A stretch of DNA of 64,000 nucleotides from Paractinoplanes ovalisporus (GTDB taxonomy: Bacteria; Actinomycetota; Actinomycetes; Mycobacteriales; Micromonosporaceae). Positions 32,715 to 41,118 of the stretch are shown here, piece after piece; within the stretch, counting starts at the first letter, position 1, and each line of letters begins with the position of its first letter. The stretch covers positions 1-64,000 of the forward strand of contig NZ_JAENHP010000013.1 in the NCBI RefSeq assembly GCF_016834655.1. Direction: 5' to 3'. The notes beneath the pieces are model-generated. The model was not told the origin of the DNA and ran no database searches. It saw only the letters and a program-made list of their open reading frames with translations. The position numbers were made by a program, and so were the translations under genes.

Positions 32715-33118
32715 CCCCTTCGCCCCGCTCTCTCTTCCGAAAAATCGCGAAAAGTGCTGAGGAGGAGCGCCTCGACGTCCTCGTCGTCCAGCCCGGCCTC
32801 GCGGGCCCGCTGGAGCCACTCGGTGAGCGACCGGCGCAGCGGCTCGTGCGCGGCGCGACTGTCGTCGTCCCCGCCGAGCGTGCGGGTGACGAAGGTGCCG
32901 AGCCCGGGCCTGGGCTGCACGAGGCCCTCGTACTCCAGTTCCCGGTACGCCTTGAGCACCGTGTTCGGGTTGATCGCCACCCGCGCGACCACGTCCTTGA
33001 CCGTGGGCAGACGGTCGCCCTCGGCGAGCAGGCCGAGCCGCATGGCGTGCCGGACCTGCTGGATGAGCTGAAGATAGGGCGCCACTCCGGACCGGGCGTC
33101 CAGATGAAACTCGATCAT
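32711..33118 (-). CDS. GntR-family regulator, YtrA type
   Basis: A 135-residue regulator. A GntR winged HTH spans about 10-75 (GVAPYLQLIQQVRHAMRLGLLAEGDRLPTVKDVVARVAINPNTVLKAYRELEYEGLVQPRPGLGTFV), followed by only about 50 residues, the short C-terminus typical of the YtrA subfamily. These repress the ABC transporter operon in which they sit. ATG 33118 is preferred because of AGAGG upstream; TTG 33136 is an alternative. Confidence 0.93.
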   Translation of the reverse strand: MIEFHLDARSGVAPYLQLIQQVRHAMRLGLLAEGDRLPTVKDVVARVAINPNTVLKAYRELEYEGLVQPRPGLGTFVTRTLGGDDDSRAAHEPLRRSLTEWLQRAREAGLDDEDVEALLLSTFRDFSEERAGRRG

Positions 33119-33124
33119 GCGGGA

Positions 33125-33180
33125 ACCTCTATTCAACTAGTTACCTAGCACAATAGAGGTTGTCCACTACCGACAGTCAA
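33125..33180 (-). promoter_or_regulatory. Promoter and operator of the gntR-ABC operon
   Basis: TTGACT (33180-33175), 17 bases, then TCTATT (33157-33152) form a plausible promoter on the minus strand. A 9-bp inverted repeat ACCTCTATT/AATAGAGGT (33125-33133 and 33152-33160, 18-base spacer) overlaps the -10 and the ribosome site, with a further CTAG-N4-CTAG inside. This is where a YtrA-type repressor would bind to autoregulate. Confidence 0.6.
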
Positions 33181-33186
33181 GAGGCA

Positions 33187-34629
33187 TCACCAGGGAACGA
33201 CGACATAGTTCTTCAGCAGGACGCCGTGAACCGGGTTTCCGGCCTCGCCGGCGACGATCGGCGCATAGATGCGCGCGGCCGCGTCCACCACGTCGAGCGG
33301 CGGTCGCCAGCCCTCGGCGGCCCGGCGGGCCTTGAGCTCGTCCGGGTTCTCGTCGGTGATCCAGCCGGTGTCCACACCGCACATGTGCACACCCTCACGG
33401 GCCAGGCCGGGCGCACCGGCGCGGGTCAGCATGTTGAGGGCGGCCTTGCTGACCGACGTGTGCGGGTGCTTCTCGGGGCCGGGGTTGCCGTGGGCGCCGA
33501 ACCAGCCCTCGCGTCCGGTCACGTTCACCACGTAACGCAGGCCGGTTCCGGGGGCGGTCAGCGCGCGGGTGAGCCGATCGACCAGCAGGAACGGCGCCAC
33601 CACGTTGACCAGCTGGACCTCCAGCAGCTCGACCGGATCGATCTCGCCGAGGCGGGCGTTCCACGAGTTCGTGGCGCCGCCGACAACCAGGGCGCCGGTC
33701 GCGTCGGTGACGTGGGCCGCTTCGGCCGCCAGTTCGAGGGCGGCGCTCCAGTCGGGTGGCGCGGCGCCCGGGCGGTAGCCCTCGACGGTCTCGACCGCTC
33801 GCCGGCCCCTCGCCGCTTCGCCGGCCGGCTGGTCCTTAGCCAATTCGCCGGCCAGCTGGTCCTTCGCCGCCTCGCCGGCCAGCTGGTCCTTCGCCGCCTC
33901 GCCGGCCAGCTGGTCCTTCGCTGCCGGCAGCTCGGCGGCCACCAGCGGCTGGTAGGCCCAGTCGGGACGGCGTACGGTCTGGGCCGCGTTGTTGACCAGG
34001 ATGTCGAGCCGCCCGCCAGCCGCCACGCGCTCGGCCAGGTCGAGCACCTGCCGCGGGTCACGCAGGTCGGCGCCGATGACCCGCAGCGATGAGATCCACT
34101 CCGCGGAGTCGGCCTCCCGCGCGAACCGCCGGCTCGCGTCGGCCGGGAACCGGGTCACCACCGTGACCGCGGCGCCGTCCCGCAGCAGCTTCAGAGCCAC
34201 CTGATAACCGATCTTGACCCGGCCGCCGGTCACCACGGCGCGGCGCCCGGTCAGGTCGGTGCGCGCGTCGCGGTGCTGCCGGTGCACGCCGGCACAGTCC
34301 GGGCAGAGCGCGTGATAGAACGCGTCGACCACGCGGTAGCGGGCGCGACAGACGTAGCAGCGACGATCCCGGCGTGTCACGCCCGGATCGCCCCCGACGA
34401 CCGGCACCCCCTCGGGGCGGCCAAGGTCACCGGTGGCCGTGGCGGCGACCACGGCCCGGTCACCGGCAGCGGTGCGGCGCCGACGGTCGGCCCGGCGCTG
34501 CTTCTGGGCGTCCTTGAGCAGACCGTCGACCGCGCGCTGAACCCGCATACGCACCGGGTCGTCAACCGGCAGCGCCCGAACCTCACCCAGCACCCGCAGC
34601 GCGGCCTCGACCTCGTCGCCGTCCAACAC
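33187..34629 (-). CDS. Zinc-ribbon-containing short-chain dehydrogenase (SDR)
   Basis: A 480-residue protein. After about 90 helical residues comes a CxxC-N14-CxxC zinc-ribbon-like segment, RRCYVCRARYRVVDAFYHALCPDCAGVHR. An SDR domain follows with Rossmann motif RRAVVTGGRVKIGYQVALKLL and NNAAQ, and a late catalytic-type segment PEKHPHTSVSKAALN. Between NNAAQ and the rest sits an insertion with AAKDQLAGE repeats encoded by a 27-bp tandem array. The canonical YxxxK is not present in standard form (HTSVSK), so activity is uncertain. GTG 34629 follows GGGGGA. Confidence 0.75.
   Translation of the reverse strand: MLDGDEVEAALRVLGEVRALPVDDPVRMRVQRAVDGLLKDAQKQRRADRRRRTAAGDRAVVAATATGDLGRPEGVPVVGGDPGVTRRDRRCYVCRARYRVVDAFYHALCPDCAGVHRQHRDARTDLTGRRAVVTGGRVKIGYQVALKLLRDGAAVTVVTRFPADASRRFAREADSAEWISSLRVIGADLRDPRQVLDLAERVAAGGRLDILVNNAAQTVRRPDWAYQPLVAAELPAAKDQLAGEAAKDQLAGEAAKDQLAGELAKDQPAGEAARGRRAVETVEGYRPGAAPPDWSAALELAAEAAHVTDATGALVVGGATNSWNARLGEIDPVELLEVQLVNVVAPFLLVDRLTRALTAPGTGLRYVVNVTGREGWFGAHGNPGPEKHPHTSVSKAALNMLTRAGAPGLAREGVHMCGVDTGWITDENPDELKARRAAEGWRPPLDVVDAAARIYAPIVAGEAGNPVHGVLLKNYVVVPW
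33818..33925. repeat. 27-bp in-frame tandem repeat inside the SDR gene
   Basis: Four copies start at 33818, 33845, 33872 and 33899, each beginning TCGCCGGCC. They encode AAKDQLAGE-like nonapeptides. Copies 2-4 are nearly identical, indicating recent slippage expansion. Confidence 0.9.
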
Positions 34630-34829
34630 GTTCCATCCCCCGTACGCGAAAAGAGCCTGGACATCCGGCACGTGGGCGGCGGCCCTCCCCCGTACGCGAA
34701 AGGCAGGCCGACCGATGCCCGACGCAGCGCAACCACCGCACCGCGGGGCCTCCGGGGGCTCGGCCCCCGGAGCCAGCATGACGAGCGACCCGGTCCGCGC
34801 GTTCCGCGGACAGACTCCGCCCGAGCTCG

Positions 34830-34902
34830 TGGACCCGACCGGACTCGAACCGGCATCCTCCGCCTTGAGAGGGCGGCGCGACTACCCCTGCGCTACAGGT
34901 CC
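34830..34902 (-). tRNA. tRNA-Glu-like (anticodon CTC)
   Basis: On the minus strand a 73-nt cloverleaf can be folded: acceptor GGACCTG/CGGGTCC (one G-T pair) with discriminator A, anticodon stem CCGCC/GGCGG with loop CTCTCAA (anticodon CTC, codon GAG), and T-arm GCCGG-TTCGAGT-CCGGT. CCA is not encoded. The D-arm fits well only if one T is bulged. The acceptor differs from the GCCCCC-type start usual for actinobacterial tRNA-Glu, so it may be a second, divergent isoacceptor or a degenerate copy. Confidence 0.8.
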
Positions 34903-35007
34903 CATCTGGTCCGGGAGCCTACCGACGTCGATCCTCCGGCCACCACGCAATTACGAGGTGTCGCGGCCATCGCGCCGGACACGTAGTCGGATTCGGTCGG
35001 CCAGCGT

Positions 35008-38000
35008 TCAGCCGCTGACCTCGGCGATGGAGCGCTCGAGCCGGCGACGTTCGCGGTCTGTCATGTCCATAGTCCGGAGAGCACGCAACGCGTCCAGAGC
35101 CGGGCGGCGAAGTGTGTCCGAAAGGGAGGCGAGCGCTTCCGCCGCCCAGCGCCGGTGGTCCATGTGAGCGCTGTCCGCAGACAGGACGTCCCTGAGGTCG
35201 GCAATGACCTCCTCGGCGCGAGTGGGATCCAGACGGCCGATGAAGGCGACGGCCTGGTAGCGCAAGGCGGGTTGCACGTCCTCCGCGCGGGAAAGCTCGG
35301 CAACGATCGCGCGGGCACAATCCTGACTGTCGGAATCGTCATGATCGGCGAGCGCCTCCGCCACAACAAATCGGACGTAGGGAGTGACATGGGGCTCACT
35401 GACAAAACGACGCAGGGAGGCGGCCGCCCGATCGCGCGTGGGTCCGGCATATTCCATCACCACAAGCGCGGCTTCGATCCGGTACGGCCCGTTGCCCGGC
35501 AGATGGATGAGGTGTTCCCGGACGACCTCGTCGTACGGACCTGGACGGCCGGCAAGGTAGCGGCCGGCCTTCACGCGCAGATGTCCGGGCGCATCGAGGT
35601 CGGTCAGAATTCCTACGAGCACGTTCTGGCCGGAGGTGGCTGCCTCGCCGAAACCGAGCAGCGCGCGGGCTGCTTCGAGGCGTGCGGTCAGCGGCCCAGC
35701 TGTCGCAAGGCCGGTCAGCGCCGCGGCGGCGTCCGCAACCGTGGCCGGGACGACATCAGCCAGAGCTTCGTGCAGCCAGACGGCGTCGTGTGGGGAGGGT
35801 ACGGATGCCAGTCGCTGCCGTGTGACACGAGCGAGAGTCGCGCGATGCTGTATTGCTCCCGCCGCGAGCACCGCCGCTGCCTTGGCGCCGATCGGCCGAC
35901 GGATATGCGGGTCAAGAATCAGGTCGCACAGTGCACGGACGGCAGCCTGGTCGGTCGTGTCCATCCCTACGATGGTCTGGGCGATCCGGAGCCGATCGGA
36001 CGCCCGAGCGGTCGTCAGTAAAGACCGGAGTTTCGCGAACAGGTCCGCCGCATCACCGGGTCGGATCTCCGCAAGATTGCGAGCGGCCGCGCAACGGGTC
36101 GCCACGTCGGCCTCCGGACGGTCGATCTCCAGTTTCAGCAGCGGAACCAGGAAACGTCGAGCGGCCGGACCGCCGCTTCCTACAAGCAAGGCTCGGGCGC
36201 GGGATCGTCGTATGACGGGCTCCGCGGCGTCTCCGGCAACGGAGCGGAGAAACGCGCCCGCGGCCGGGCGTTCCGTGAGGTATTCGCGGTAGAGCTCGGC
36301 GGCAGCCGACATCGGATCGATCGCGGGCCAAGTCGCTCCGGCGAGACCGCCATCCATGGCCTTGCGCAGGAGTTCGACAGCGTAGGACCGATCAGAGAAG
36401 TCGTACTTCGAAAGACGGACTACCACCTCGAACCGCTGATCAGGCAGAAGGCCGGGCGCGGCAACCCATTCCCGCAGCTTCGCCGCTATTGACGACCGCT
36501 GTGCCACCGGCACGGCCCGGGCCACCCACTCCCGCCGCAGCATTTCCGTCCAGCCGGCCGGCGTCGACGGCAGACGATCGAGGTCGGCCGGGATCGAACC
36601 GGACGGCGGCTCGGCCAGGTGTCCAGCAATCCGATAGATGTCGGTGTATTGGGAGCCGTCAACAACGGCCGCTGCCCACTGGGCGCTGGTGATCATCCGG
36701 TCTGGACATAACCTGGCCATTAGTCTGGTCAGCTCGACCACGTCGTCTGGATCGAACAGGTCCAGGCACTCCGTGGCGATGGCGGAGATCGTTTCAACAA
36801 GATCGGACCGGCCATGGGGCGGAATCATCCGAACCAACGCGTCGACAATGCGGCAGCGCTCGGCGAGAGTGGCGTACGGCGTCGCCTGGAGCGCTGTCAG
36901 CCCCGCGATTGCCTCGGCGAAATGCTCCTCGGAGTCGGCGACGATCTGCCACGCGGCGGAACGCACACTGATTGCCAGGTACGGGCTTCGGGCGATCATG
37001 CGCATTTCGGCCAAGGCGGATGGTGCCTGCTCACGCGACCGATCAAGGAGAGCCGACAGCAACGAGACCCGAACCGAAGGCGGCAGGGTCTCGTTGTCGC
37101 GTAGTGCGCCGAGCCGGGACATCGCCGTCTCCGTCCCGCCCTTCACCCGGTTCGGCAGGTTGTTGACGGCGTTCAGACTGCTTGCGGCACTCAGGGTGTC
37201 GTCATCCGCGAATGAGACGAGCGCATCAGAGACTTCCGGTCCCTGCACACCGCTGAACCACAGGGACCGGGCCGCGATCATGCGCCGAGCCTCCGGCAGG
37301 CGCTGATTTCTGACGACTTCGACGACACCGCTGACCAGCGGAGCGGCATGAAGGTGACGTCCGCGCACACTGCCGAAGAACCTGTCGGCGAACCACGGTT
37401 CCGCCTCCGAAGCCGTGGCGATGAGCTGATCGGCGAGGCCCGCCAGTTCGGGAACAACGACGGCCAGCAAGTCGAGTTGGCCGACCGCATCGGGGTGGTC
37501 CACCTGTTGATCGACAAGGAGGTCGCAGAAGGGTGCGACCACGGCATCGGCATCGTCCGGGTGCAGGAGTTGGATACTTTCGCGAATCCGGTAAGCGGTC
37601 CAATACGGCAGAGGTGGTTCCATGATTTCGTCGACGGCTCGTCGCACCTCGGTCCGGAACCGGGGATCCAACCGAGCCAACGACAAAGCCAGGCCGACCC
37701 GGGCCGTGCGCGGCAAAGCTCTGTCCTCGGCCCGGGTGGACAGCAGCTGCACCAGCTTGCCGCGAAACTCCGGCTCCGAATCCCGTGCATACACAGTCAT
37801 CGGCATCGCGTCGTCTGTGTCCGTCCATGATTGCTGAACGACGTCGACGACCACTTCGACCGCCGCGTCGCCGGCCTCGTCACCAAGGCCGGCGAGAAAG
37901 ATCGCCATCTGGTGGCGGTCCCAGATCTCGAGCAGAGGGCTGGCGCTGCGCCGGAGAAGAGCGGCGACAAGCCGTTTCCGATTCTCGCCACTCAGCGACT

Positions 38001-40500
38001 CCAGCACCCTGAACGCATCGGTTTCGTGGGCGATCTGCATCGGGTCGAGGAAAACTTCCCACACCCGCGCCGCCATTTCGTCCGCCGTCTCCGGCGCGAT
38101 CGCGATCACTGTCTCGGCGACATTGGCGATCAGGTCTGGGTTGTAGCGGGGTACGCCAAGCATTGACTGAAGGCGCTCGAGTGCCTCGGACCGGAAGCTG
38201 CCGTCGGCTCTGACCAGGGCCTCACTCGCTTGCCGTCGTACCCGGTAATCGGCGTGATGATCTCGCATGAATCGAGTCAGATACTCCGTCGCGTCGCTCC
38301 GCGGCTCTCCGTCGAACTCCATGAGGGCGACACCGACATCGACCCCGTCGGACTCGTCGACAGCCGGATCTCGCAGGACTGCTCGGAGACTCGACAGGGC
38401 ATGGTCGCTGCGCCCACCGGCGATCTGATGGAGGGCCTTCGCCGCCTCGAGCCGGTGGCGCATCATCGTCGCGGAGCTGAGGACGGATCGGATCCGTTCA
38501 ATCATCTCCGGACGCAGACGGGCACTACGTTCCGCAGCAACGTGTGCCAGGGCGACTTCCTGAAATGGATAGCCTGTGGCCAGATACAACTGGTCCCGCA
38601 GCCATCCGAGAAGCTGGGTGTCGGCGGGAAACCTGCGGAGCAGCGACACCGCTCGCGGACTTCCGTGCTGCCGATTGAGGGCAAGTTCTGCGCCGACGGC
38701 GTTCAGGCATCCGGCCACCTGTGCGCTGTTAGCCGGAGTGCCCTCGGCCACCAGCTGGACGGCAAGCATGCGGTGCCCGTGGAGTCCGCGGAGCAGCCAG
38801 TCGAGCAGCGGTCCCGCCTGATGGCGCCGCGACCAGCCGGCCAGGACCAGTGCCGCATCCTGATCGCGGTGACCGAGCAGGCCGAGCCACCGCTGCCATC
38901 GTTGATCGTCGGGTTTGAAGTCCCCGTTCAGCTCCCGTGCGTGCACCCGTGCCGCCAGGTGTTCGGCGAAGCTGAGGTGGATGAAGTCGATGCTTCCGTC
39001 GCGCTGCTGCACCAGCCCGGTCGCGATCAGGGCGTCCATCACCCGTTTGGCCCAATCGAGCGGGGGCGGGCTGGCGAGGGGCAGGCTGAGTCGGTGCAAG
39101 CGTTCGAGCGCGGCGGGCAGGAGTGGTTTGCGGCTACTGACCCGCGCGATCGCCAGCGTTTCGAGCAGATCTTCAAGATGGTCATAGAGGCCGTGAGCTG
39201 TCTTGGCGCCCTCCGGCTCGCTCGACAGTGCCTCGGCCAGTTCGGTGCGGGCGTCCACGCGTCGTCGGTGATTCGTGCGGCGGAGCAGGCTCAAGAAGTT
39301 CTCGTACAGGTCGTAGCGGTTGCGCGGCAACGGATCCGCGCCGCCCTCGGTGAAGACGCTGATCGCCATGGTCGCCATCAGCGGTACCGACGTCACCTCC
39401 TGGAGTCCCGCGGCGGCGATCTCGTTGAGGAACCGGCCGGCTTCGTCCTCGTCGACCACGTCCTGCTCGTCGGTGAACCACCGCCGCGCGAACTCACGAA
39501 GCGCCGCTGCGTCGAAAGGCACGAGCGTGTAGTGGCCGACCGTGATGCTGCCCAGCACACTCGTAGCGTGGCCGGCCAGCGGCCGGGTGGTGATCAACAG
39601 CCGGAACGCTGGATCGGGATTCTGGGTCTGCGCGGCGAGCTGATCCAGCAGCGCATCCCGTTCGTCGCCGGGAACCTCGTCGAGCCCGTCGATCACGACC
39701 AGCCAAGGCACGCCGTCGACGGGACCTTCCAGAAGTTCGTATGGAACCTCGAGCCGAGCCACCGCGCCGAGCTCGGCGCGAGCAGCGTTGGCGATCGCCT
39801 CCGGCCACCGCAGACCGATGTGGCCGGCCAAGCCCCGAGCCGAAATCAGCAGCGGCAACAGCGGCTGCGACCCGGTGCCGGCCGGTGCCGGGTCACCTTT
39901 GAGCCAGGCCGCCGCAAGTTCGCGGCAGATCTGCCGCGCGGTCGTCGACTTGCCGGTTCCGGGGCCGCCCTCGATGAGCAGGTGGCGATGCAGCTCGAAC
40001 GCCTTCGCGAACGGTTGCCGGGACGGAATCGTCAACGGCTCGTGGTCGAACGGCAGAAAGAGCCGCTTTCGCTCCTCCTTGCGGTCACGCATGGTCCGCG
40101 GGCGGGGCTGCTCGACCCGCTGCCGCACATAGACCGTGGAGACAGCGGTCCGCCGATCTCCTAGCAGCGGGTTGGGCAGGGTGTCGGCGGCGCCATGGAT
40201 CGCCGTCAGCAACTGCCGGACTTCTTCACTGAGCGGCCTCGGGCCCCATGCGGTCTGATGGGTGATCCGGTGGGCGGCCCGTCCGCCCGGGCGTTTGGCC
40301 GGCTGGCGGGTCTGCGCGATCGCAAGCACCGCCACGGTCAGGCTCACCAGCCCGATGAACATCCCGACCACGCTGGCCAGCTGATCGGCCTGGTCCAGCC
40401 CCAGATGCCACAGGTAGACGACCAGGCCTCCGAGCCCGGCCGAGGCCACCACGAACGCGGCAAAGATCGTCCAGCGATTCCCGGCCCACCGCCAACGCAT
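35008..40500 (-). CDS. Membrane-anchored NACHT ATPase with HEAT-like repeats
   Basis: An 1830-residue STAND-class protein. Two TM segments lie at about 11-31 and 41-62. A NACHT domain follows: Walker A IEGGPGTGKSTTARQ (about 177-190), Walker B WLVVIDGLDEVPGDER (about 266-281), sensor LLITTRPLAG, and a winged-helix-like region around IDFIHLSFAEHLAARV. The remaining about 1200 residues are helical HEAT-type repeats (for example RSDATEYLTRFMRDHHADYRVRRQASEALVRADGS). NACHT ATPases with such sensors are known in bacterial antiphage immunity; this role is inferred. It is alone in its operon and lies 105 bp from a tRNA gene. Confidence 0.88.
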   Translation of the reverse strand: MRWRWAGNRWTIFAAFVVASAGLGGLVVYLWHLGLDQADQLASVVGMFIGLVSLTVAVLAIAQTRQPAKRPGGRAAHRITHQTAWGPRPLSEEVRQLLTAIHGAADTLPNPLLGDRRTAVSTVYVRQRVEQPRPRTMRDRKEERKRLFLPFDHEPLTIPSRQPFAKAFELHRHLLIEGGPGTGKSTTARQICRELAAAWLKGDPAPAGTGSQPLLPLLISARGLAGHIGLRWPEAIANAARAELGAVARLEVPYELLEGPVDGVPWLVVIDGLDEVPGDERDALLDQLAAQTQNPDPAFRLLITTRPLAGHATSVLGSITVGHYTLVPFDAAALREFARRWFTDEQDVVDEDEAGRFLNEIAAAGLQEVTSVPLMATMAISVFTEGGADPLPRNRYDLYENFLSLLRRTNHRRRVDARTELAEALSSEPEGAKTAHGLYDHLEDLLETLAIARVSSRKPLLPAALERLHRLSLPLASPPPLDWAKRVMDALIATGLVQQRDGSIDFIHLSFAEHLAARVHARELNGDFKPDDQRWQRWLGLLGHRDQDAALVLAGWSRRHQAGPLLDWLLRGLHGHRMLAVQLVAEGTPANSAQVAGCLNAVGAELALNRQHGSPRAVSLLRRFPADTQLLGWLRDQLYLATGYPFQEVALAHVAAERSARLRPEMIERIRSVLSSATMMRHRLEAAKALHQIAGGRSDHALSSLRAVLRDPAVDESDGVDVGVALMEFDGEPRSDATEYLTRFMRDHHADYRVRRQASEALVRADGSFRSEALERLQSMLGVPRYNPDLIANVAETVIAIAPETADEMAARVWEVFLDPMQIAHETDAFRVLESLSGENRKRLVAALLRRSASPLLEIWDRHQMAIFLAGLGDEAGDAAVEVVVDVVQQSWTDTDDAMPMTVYARDSEPEFRGKLVQLLSTRAEDRALPRTARVGLALSLARLDPRFRTEVRRAVDEIMEPPLPYWTAYRIRESIQLLHPDDADAVVAPFCDLLVDQQVDHPDAVGQLDLLAVVVPELAGLADQLIATASEAEPWFADRFFGSVRGRHLHAAPLVSGVVEVVRNQRLPEARRMIAARSLWFSGVQGPEVSDALVSFADDDTLSAASSLNAVNNLPNRVKGGTETAMSRLGALRDNETLPPSVRVSLLSALLDRSREQAPSALAEMRMIARSPYLAISVRSAAWQIVADSEEHFAEAIAGLTALQATPYATLAERCRIVDALVRMIPPHGRSDLVETISAIATECLDLFDPDDVVELTRLMARLCPDRMITSAQWAAAVVDGSQYTDIYRIAGHLAEPPSGSIPADLDRLPSTPAGWTEMLRREWVARAVPVAQRSSIAAKLREWVAAPGLLPDQRFEVVVRLSKYDFSDRSYAVELLRKAMDGGLAGATWPAIDPMSAAAELYREYLTERPAAGAFLRSVAGDAAEPVIRRSRARALLVGSGGPAARRFLVPLLKLEIDRPEADVATRCAAARNLAEIRPGDAADLFAKLRSLLTTARASDRLRIAQTIVGMDTTDQAAVRALCDLILDPHIRRPIGAKAAAVLAAGAIQHRATLARVTRQRLASVPSPHDAVWLHEALADVVPATVADAAAALTGLATAGPLTARLEAARALLGFGEAATSGQNVLVGILTDLDAPGHLRVKAGRYLAGRPGPYDEVVREHLIHLPGNGPYRIEAALVVMEYAGPTRDRAAASLRRFVSEPHVTPYVRFVVAEALADHDDSDSQDCARAIVAELSRAEDVQPALRYQAVAFIGRLDPTRAEEVIADLRDVLSADSAHMDHRRWAAEALASLSDTLRRPALDALRALRTMDMTDRERRRLERSIAEVSG

Positions 40501-40572
40501 GGGGACATTGTCGCAAGCGATTGCACACGGTCACATATCGACATCACAGAGTATCGTTACGGCCCTGCAAGA

Positions 40573-41118
40573 ATGACGGGCATGTCTCTGAGCAGCCGGT
40601 TGGCCACGCGCGACGATGTGGGGGCTCTGCGGGAGCTGATGGAGCGGGCCATCGCGGAGCTGCAGAAGGGGTTTCTCGACGACGAGCAGGTCCGCAGCAG
40701 CGCGGCCATCATGGGGCTCGACACGCAGCTCATCGACGACGGCACGTATTTCGTGATCGAGTCGGAGGGGCGGCTGGCCGGCTGCGGCGGGTGGAGCCGG
40801 CGGGCGACGCTCTACGGCGGTGACCACTTCGCGAGCCGGGACGCCGCACTGCTCGATCCGGCGAAAGACCCGGCCAAGGTACGGGCGATGTACACGCACC
40901 CGGAGTTCACGCGGCGCGGGGTCGGGCGGCTCATCCTGGGGCTGTGTGAGCGGGCGGCCGCCGCCGAGGGCTTCACGCGGCTCGAGCTGATGGCGACCCT
41001 GGCCGGCGAGCCGCTCTATCGCGCGTACGGGTTCGCCGAGGTGGACCGGACCGAGGACGCCCGTGGGGGCGCCCCCGTCCCGATCGTGCGGATGCGCAAG
41101 GACATCATCACCAGTTGA
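40573..41118 (+). CDS. GNAT family N-acetyltransferase
   Basis: A 181-residue acetyltransferase. The acetyl-CoA motif is MYTHPEFTRRGVGRLILGLCERAAAAEGFTRLEL, with RRGVGR as the pyrophosphate loop, followed by EPLYRAYGFAEVDR. Substrate unknown. ATG 40573 or 40582 could be the start. Its end overlaps the convergent gabD by 11 bases. Confidence 0.88.
   Translation: MTGMSLSSRLATRDDVGALRELMERAIAELQKGFLDDEQVRSSAAIMGLDTQLIDDGTYFVIESEGRLAGCGGWSRRATLYGGDHFASRDAALLDPAKDPAKVRAMYTHPEFTRRGVGRLILGLCERAAAAEGFTRLELMATLAGEPLYRAYGFAEVDRTEDARGGAPVPIVRMRKDIITS

Noticed and set aside
38230..40164. 644-residue plus-strand frame opposite the NACHT gene
   Set aside because: No recognisable domain; the opposite strand encodes intact Walker A and B motifs.
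34830..40500. Genomic island integrated at the tRNA gene
   Set aside because: No integrase, no direct repeat of the tRNA 3' end found in the flanks, and codon use of the NACHT gene looks ordinary; only tRNA proximity remains.
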